DNA of 64,000 nucleotides from an uncultured Porphyromonadaceae bacterium (GTDB lineage: Bacteria; Bacteroidota; Bacteroidia; Bacteroidales; Coprobacteraceae), in contig URAV01000007.1 in NCBI GenBank assembly GCA_900545915.1, positions 46,198-110,197 of the forward strand, read 5' to 3'. Positions 60,086-64,000 of the stretch are shown here, piece by piece. The translations under genes and the position numbers were made by a program. The notes beneath the pieces were generated by a model. The model saw only the letters and a list, made by a program, of their open reading frames with translations. It was not told where the DNA came from and did not search any database. Each line of letters opens with the position of its first letter. Position 1 is the stretch's first letter.

Positions 60086-61873
60086 TTAAAGTTTATCTGT
60101 TGCTTTTTTCAACCATTCTTTTGCTTCATTGTCCAGTGCCGGACTTAGTTTCTCGAATACAGTTTGATGATAGTTATCCAGCCATTCTATTTCTTCCTTT
60201 GTTAATAAAGCTTTGTCTATGGCACTCTTGTCTATCGGGAAAAGCGTAAGTGTCTCGAATTTATAGAATTTACCGAAATCTGTTTCACGATCTTCAACGA
60301 CCAAAGTTAAGTTTTCAGTACGAATACCATATTCTCCGGCAATGTAAACACCCGGTTCGTTAGAAGTAACCATACCCGGAGTCAAAGGCGTGGGATTCTC
60401 TTCTAAACGGATGTTCTGAGGACCTTCGTGCACATTAAGGAAATGTCCGATGCCATGACCTGTCCCGTGTAGGTAGTTCAGTCCTTCGTTCCAAAGAAAT
60501 CGCCGTGCCAAAATATCGATTTGAGAACCTCTTGTTCCTTGAGGAAACCGGCAAGTAGCAATACCGATATGGCCTTTTAATACTAATGTGAAATCTCTTT
60601 TTTGTTTTGCACTCAGTTCTCCCAAAGCAACGGTACGGGTAATGTCGGTTGTCCCATCGAGATACTGCGCACCGGAGTCTATTAATAGAAATCCCTCCGG
60701 CTTTAGAGCTACATCAGTTTCAGGAGTAGCGCTATAATGCACAATTGCTCCGTGTGCATTGAACCCTGCTATTGTAGAAAAACTTTCTCCGACGTAAAGA
60801 GCTTGCTGGGAACGATATTCTCTTAGTTTCTCGCTGATTGTGATTTCCGTAACGTTTCCGTCTTTTACATGAGATTCTAACCACCGGAAAAAATGAACTA
60901 ATGCGACTCCGTCTCGTATCATTGCATCTTTAAATCCTGCTATTTCGGTCTTATTTTTCAGACTTTTTTCCCATGTGATAGGAGAATTACCGAAAATAAT
61001 TTTTTGTCCGCTTGATATAGCGTTTACCAAGCTGTAATTGATCTTTCGAGGATCTATAAATATGGTTTCTGATTCGGGAAGAGTATTCAGGAAGTCGTAA
61101 ATTTTTTCGTATTGGGCGAGTTTGATATTATTTTTTTGTAGATATTCGGCTGTGTCTTTATTAATCTTTTGGGCATTAATAAATAATACGCGTTCTTTTT
61201 CCGATATATAAGAGTAGCAAATTCCTACGGGATTACATGGAACATCTGTTCCTCTAATATTCAAGAACCATGCAATTTCATCTAATGCTGCTAATAAGAT
61301 GGCATTAGCGCCATCTACCTTTATTCTATTTAGTATCCTGGATATTTTGCTTTCGGTAGATTCCCCACTATATTTCTCAGGATACGCGAATATAGGATCA
61401 TTCGGAATTGAAGGACGGTCATTCCAGATTTTTTCAAACGGAGTAAAATCTGAGATTAGAGAATATCCCTTATCTTCGAGAAAGTGTTTTAATTGTTGGG
61501 CTTCACTATACGAAAACATTGACCCGTCTATTCCGATCACAGATCCTGAAGGTAATGTATCTATCAACCATTTTTGAATTGATGGGGTTTCGGGTAACCC
61601 GTCTTTAAATAAGGTGAAATCGCTTCCTTCAAGCTGATTCCCAGCTTGAAGGAAGTAGCGGGAATCAGTCCACAGTCCGGCCTGTTTTTTTGTTACGACA
61701 GCAGTTCCGGCCGATCCGTTAAATCCTGATATCCATCCGCGAGCTTTCCAATGGTTTGCACTATATTCGCTTAAATGGGGGTCTGTTCCCGGAATGATAA
61801 AAGCCGATAGTTGTCGTTCGTCCATTGCTTGGCGAAGAGCTTTTACTCGTTCTAAAGTTGGATTTTTAGTCAT
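60086..61873 (-). CDS. pepP: Xaa-Pro aminopeptidase (M24B)
   Basis: A 595-residue three-domain M24B peptidase that removes N-terminal residues before proline. Creatinase-like N-terminal domains (to about 310) precede the pita-bread domain, with metal ligands in LIDSGAQYLDGTTDITRT (two Asp), GHGIGHFLNVHEGP (His), NEPGVYIAGEYGIRTENL (Glu). Start ATG 61873, with a -7 box about 78 bp upstream. Confidence 0.93.
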   Translation of the reverse strand: MTKNPTLERVKALRQAMDERQLSAFIIPGTDPHLSEYSANHWKARGWISGFNGSAGTAVVTKKQAGLWTDSRYFLQAGNQLEGSDFTLFKDGLPETPSIQKWLIDTLPSGSVIGIDGSMFSYSEAQQLKHFLEDKGYSLISDFTPFEKIWNDRPSIPNDPIFAYPEKYSGESTESKISRILNRIKVDGANAILLAALDEIAWFLNIRGTDVPCNPVGICYSYISEKERVLFINAQKINKDTAEYLQKNNIKLAQYEKIYDFLNTLPESETIFIDPRKINYSLVNAISSGQKIIFGNSPITWEKSLKNKTEIAGFKDAMIRDGVALVHFFRWLESHVKDGNVTEITISEKLREYRSQQALYVGESFSTIAGFNAHGAIVHYSATPETDVALKPEGFLLIDSGAQYLDGTTDITRTVALGELSAKQKRDFTLVLKGHIGIATCRFPQGTRGSQIDILARRFLWNEGLNYLHGTGHGIGHFLNVHEGPQNIRLEENPTPLTPGMVTSNEPGVYIAGEYGIRTENLTLVVEDRETDFGKFYKFETLTLFPIDKSAIDKALLTKEEIEWLDNYHQTVFEKLSPALDNEAKEWLKKATDKL

Positions 61874-61950
61874 ATTCGGTAAGTTTTATTTCTTAAATTA
61901 ATAGGAGCTATTCTTTATAATTGATATATAAATCATTAACCACTTGAATA

Positions 61951-61958
61951 CAAAGGTA
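61951..61958 (-). promoter_or_regulatory. -7 element for pepP
   Basis: Minus strand TACCTTTG, full TAnnTTTG match, 77 bp before the pepP ATG. Confidence 0.5.
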
Positions 61959-62054
61959 TGATTTAATATTTAGAAATAAAAAACAGAATGTGCATATTTT
62001 GAAAGGATCATTTGTCATTGAGTACTTAATTAAAAAGAATAAGTTTGTTGTCTT

Positions 62055-62220
62055 AAAAGCCTGTTCAAAATTTTCGATAAAAATATATGTCCAAACTTTT
62101 CCGACATGTTTCCCCGTTTTTGCAAGTCACATAGCCCTCTACGTTTCATATCGAATTTGAAAAACATACTTGAGAATAACTCTCAAAAGATGTTTGTGTA
62201 AAATTTAAGCAGGTTCTAAA
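62055..62220 (+). repeat. MITE-like intergenic repeat, copy C
   Basis: About 166 bp in the 503-bp gap between pepP and rpsU. Inverted ends: left GCCTGTTCAAAATTTT, right reads AGAACCTGCTTAAATTTT when inverted. Aligns with copy B along its length (CCGTTTTT, ATAGCCC, AAAACATACT, CAGGTTCTAAA). No open frame. Same orientation as copies A and B. Confidence 0.7.
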
Positions 62221-62303
62221 CTTCGAATGAAATTCTGGGCAGCTTCTTTCTGGTGCAAAAAATGTAAAAAAGGACTTTAAACGGTGAAAATAATATCGAA
62301 AGG

Positions 62304-62334
62304 TTTGTTTATCAAGAAACAATGTTTAATTTTG
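62304..62334 (+). promoter_or_regulatory. Promoter for rpsU
   Basis: TTTG (62304-62307), 19-bp spacer, TAATTTTG (62327-62334): an exact Bacteroidetes consensus, 42 bp before the rpsU ATG. Confidence 0.8.
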
Positions 62335-62376
62335 CACCGCGTTTTTAGACGATAAAATCTTTTAATTATAAAAAAT

Positions 62377-62568
62377 ATGATAGTAGTTCCAGTAAAAGAA
62401 GGCGAAAACATTGAAAAAGCATTGAAGAAATTCAAAAGAAAATTTGAAAAGACAGGTGTGATTAAAGAACTTAGAAACAGACAGGCATTTGAAAAACCTT
62501 CGGTTGCTAATCGTAAAAAAATAATGCGCGCCATTTATATTCAGAAATTGCAACAAGTAGAGGAATAA
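62377..62568 (+). CDS. rpsU: 30S ribosomal protein bS21
   Basis: A 63-residue basic protein (MIVVPVKEGENIEKALKKFK, RKFEKTGVIKELRNRQAFEKP) of the bS21 type. In Bacteroidetes it is often upstream of xerC and hpf, as here. No Shine-Dalgarno sequence precedes it, in keeping with the phylum. Confidence 0.96.
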   Translation: MIVVPVKEGENIEKALKKFKRKFEKTGVIKELRNRQAFEKPSVANRKKIMRAIYIQKLQQVEE

Positions 62569-62583
62569 AAACATTCCCTTTAG

Positions 62584-62614
62584 TTGGAAGATTGAATTCT
62601 TTTTTTTACATTCG
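62584..62614 (+). promoter_or_regulatory. Possible promoter for xerC-hpf
   Basis: TTG at 62584-62586, 20-bp spacer, TACATTCG at 62607-62614 (7 of 8), 27 bp before the ATG at 62642. Confidence 0.45.
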
Positions 62615-62641
62615 TAGCGTAAGTCAAAAGCTGCGCTCTTT

Positions 62642-63844
62642 ATGTGTATTGAATCATTTTTAAGATATATTCGGTATGAGAAGAATTATTCTTCTCATAC
62701 CGTTCTGTCTTATAGAAATGATTTATTGCAGTTTGAAGCCTATTATGTTGAGTGTAAGGCCGAAAAGTTTTCTCCTGAGTCTGTAGATCTGGATTTGGTT
62801 CGAGATTGGGTTGTATGTCTGGTCGAAAAAGGTGTATCACCGCGGTCTGTTAGTCGCAAGGTTTCTGCATTACGTTCGTTCTTTAAATTTTTGGTCAAAA
62901 AAGGAATTATTTCTGTCACGCCTATACGGAATATTCAGTTGCCTAAGATGCGTAAATCGTTGCCGGCTTTCTTGAAAGAGGAAGAGATGGATTTGTTGTT
63001 GGATGGTATTGACTTCGGGAATGACTTTCGAGGTGTTAGGGATAGGCTGATTATAAATATGTTTTATTCTACCGGAATTCGTCGCGGAGAGTTGATCGGG
63101 TTGAAAGATGCAGATGTGGATATTTCTATGTCTGTGATGAAGGTTACGGGGAAGCGCAATAAACAACGAATCATTCCTTTTGGAGAAGAGCTCCGTATTC
63201 AGATAGAGCAGTATCGAAATACCAGAGACGGAAATGTGGGTGGAGAATGCGAATTTTTCTTTATAAAAGAAGATTGCAAGCCTCTTTATCCCGAACTTGT
63301 GTATAGAATAGTAACTCGTTATTTGAATATGGTGAGTACGTTGACCAAAAAAAGTCCCCATGTATTGCGTCATACATTCGCTTCGGCGATGTTGAACAAC
63401 GGGGCAGAACTGAATAGTATAAAAGAGTTGCTTGGACATGGTTCTTTAGCTTCAACGGAAGTATATACGCATATTACGTTTGAAGAGTTAAAACAAAGTT
63501 ATAAACAGGCTCATCCTCGAGCCGAAAAAAAGGAGGGCGTTATGAAAATTAGTATTCAATCGATTCATTTTGATGCTTCGACACAGCTCGAAAGTTTTAT
63601 TCAGAAAAAAGTTGCGAAATTGGGTCAGTACTGTGACGATATCATGTCCGCAGAAGTGGTTTTGAAAGTCGTTAAGCCCGAGACCGCTCAAAATAAAGAG
63701 GCCTCTATTAAATTGTTGGTTCCGAAGTCTGACGACATTTTTTCAAGTAAAGTTGCAGATACGTTTGAGGAAGCTGTAGATGTGGCTGTAGATGCTTTAG
63801 TAAAGCAGTTACAGAAAATGAAGGAAAAAATGAGGGCTAAATAA
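62642..63844 (+). CDS. Tyrosine recombinase XerC/D fused in frame to hibernation factor HPF
   Basis: One uninterrupted 400-codon frame. Residues 1-295 are a complete tyrosine recombinase: N-terminal SAM-like core-binding domain (about 1-85) and catalytic domain with R147 (GIRRGEL), K171, H240 and R243 (SPHVLRHTF), H266 (LGHGS) and Y275 (STEVYTHI). It should resolve chromosome dimers with a partner Xer protein. Residues 301-400 are a complete short HPF. The junction is HPRAEKKEGVMKIS, with an A7 run (63525-63531) and an AGGAGGG before the internal ATG. Removing one A gives a XerC stop overlapping that ATG; adding one gives a stop seven codons on. It may be a true fusion or a one-base indel or sequencing error. 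Confidence 0.85.
   Translation: MCIESFLRYIRYEKNYSSHTVLSYRNDLLQFEAYYVECKAEKFSPESVDLDLVRDWVVCLVEKGVSPRSVSRKVSALRSFFKFLVKKGIISVTPIRNIQLPKMRKSLPAFLKEEEMDLLLDGIDFGNDFRGVRDRLIINMFYSTGIRRGELIGLKDADVDISMSVMKVTGKRNKQRIIPFGEELRIQIEQYRNTRDGNVGGECEFFFIKEDCKPLYPELVYRIVTRYLNMVSTLTKKSPHVLRHTFASAMLNNGAELNSIKELLGHGSLASTEVYTHITFEELKQSYKQAHPRAEKKEGVMKISIQSIHFDASTQLESFIQKKVAKLGQYCDDIMSAEVVLKVVKPETAQNKEASIKLLVPKSDDIFSSKVADTFEEAVDVAVDALVKQLQKMKEKMRAK
63531..63544 (+). promoter_or_regulatory. Shine-Dalgarno sequence for the internal hpf start
   Basis: AGGAGGG at 63531-63537, 4 bp before ATG 63542-63544. Such a strong site is rare in this window and argues that HPF is also, or mainly, made separately from XerC. Confidence 0.7.
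63542..63844 (+). CDS. hpf: Ribosome hibernation promoting factor, short form
   Basis: A 100-residue protein from the internal ATG: MKISIQSIHFDASTQLESFI (beta-alpha start), KLGQYCDDIMSAEVVLKV, and the C-terminal helix EAVDVAVDALVKQLQKMKEK. This is the short HPF/YfiA-type fold that binds idle ribosomes. The start is supported by the Shine-Dalgarno sequence just upstream. The same codons are also read in frame from xerC. Confidence 0.8.
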   Translation: MKISIQSIHFDASTQLESFIQKKVAKLGQYCDDIMSAEVVLKVVKPETAQNKEASIKLLVPKSDDIFSSKVADTFEEAVDVAVDALVKQLQKMKEKMRAK

Positions 63845-63862
63845 AAAAAGAGTCTAATATTT

Positions 63863-63891
63863 TTGTAATTTAAAATTTATCGCTAAATTTG
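63863..63891 (+). promoter_or_regulatory. Promoter for the tRNA-Thr gene
   Basis: TTG (63863-63865), 18-bp spacer, TAAATTTG (63884-63891), a full TAnnTTTG match, 48 bp before the tRNA. Confidence 0.65.
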
Positions 63892-63938
63892 CACCCGTTT
63901 CGCATTGGATTGACGATAATGTCGATGGGTGCAATTTT

Positions 63939-64000
63939 GCCGATGTAGCTCAGTTGGCCAGAGCACGTGATTTGTAATCTCGGGGTCGTGGGTTCGAATC
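63939..64000 (+). tRNA. tRNA-Thr (TGT), cut by the window end
   Basis: Acceptor GCCGATG, D-arm GCTC/GAGC, anticodon stem-loop with loop TTTGTAA (anticodon TGT, reads ACA), and T-arm start GTGGGTTCGAATC. The remaining T- and acceptor-stem strands are outside the window. One T-T mismatch is present in the anticodon stem. Confidence 0.93.

Noticed and set aside
62870..63439. Leftward 189-codon frame opposite xerC.
   Set aside because: Antisense shadow of a gene with all catalytic residues; no domain recognised.

Overview
The window is chromosomal DNA of a Bacteroidales-type gut bacterium. The evidence is a SusC/SusD pair, type IX secretion (T9SS) style C-terminal tails, BamA with two OmpH/Skp chaperones, DUF6242/DUF6089-type envelope proteins, and many promoters of the Bacteroidetes form TTTG-N19/20-TAnnTTTG with few Shine-Dalgarno sequences. 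The genus cannot be fixed from sequence reading alone; a Coprobacter/Barnesiella-like organism is a guess. I see no rRNA, CRISPR array, complete insertion sequence or prophage. One tRNA gene (Thr, TGT) runs off the right edge.

Layout. 1-16 kb is housekeeping: argH, an SRPBCC-like protein, pyrE, comF and recX (leftward); prmC and ribD (divergent); an envelope cluster (DUF6242-like lipoprotein, DUF6089-like protein, uppS, bamA, two ompH/skp genes, murI); an S4-domain protein; a DUF59 protein; and an lpxH-like phosphoesterase. 16-41 kb is a polysaccharide utilization locus (PUL) for a sulfated glycosaminoglycan, most likely chondroitin/dermatan sulfate and/or hyaluronan. It holds an unusual membrane regulator (periplasmic propeller, one TM helix, AraC domain, no kinase), an S-type sulfatase, three chondroitinase ABC-like PL8 lyases with intact catalytic residues, a GH88 unsaturated glucuronyl hydrolase, SusC, SusD, a SusE-position lipoprotein and two non-catalytic carbohydrate-binding proteins. 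Next to it lies an N-acetylhexosamine 1-kinase (NahK-like) gene that could activate the released GalNAc/GlcNAc. 42-64 kb is again core: ackA-pta, waaA, gltX, xseAB, mnmA, rpmH, efp, queC, a GT2 glycosyltransferase, a DUF5686-like protein, a UDP-glucuronate decarboxylase, radC, a gamma-carbonic-anhydrase-like protein, pepP, rpsU, and xerC joined in frame to hpf.

How the PUL would work (inference from family knowledge): surface proteins (SusD, the lipoprotein, carbohydrate-binding proteins, a T9SS-tailed lyase) bind and cut the polymer. SusC imports the oligosaccharides. Periplasmic PL8 lyase, sulfatase and GH88 finish degradation. The propeller regulator senses an oligosaccharide and acts directly on DNA. 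A near-identical 28-bp sequence upstream of susC and of the second lyase operon is a candidate operator.

Most notable: the in-frame XerC-HPF read-through at an A7 run, the kinase-less PUL regulator, the duplicated operator-like sequence, a MITE-like family of about 160-bp intergenic repeats (three copies, two bracketing the regulator), a perfect 27-bp hairpin between radC and the carbonic anhydrase gene, and a possible structured RNA with a symmetric 12/12 internal loop upstream of queC.
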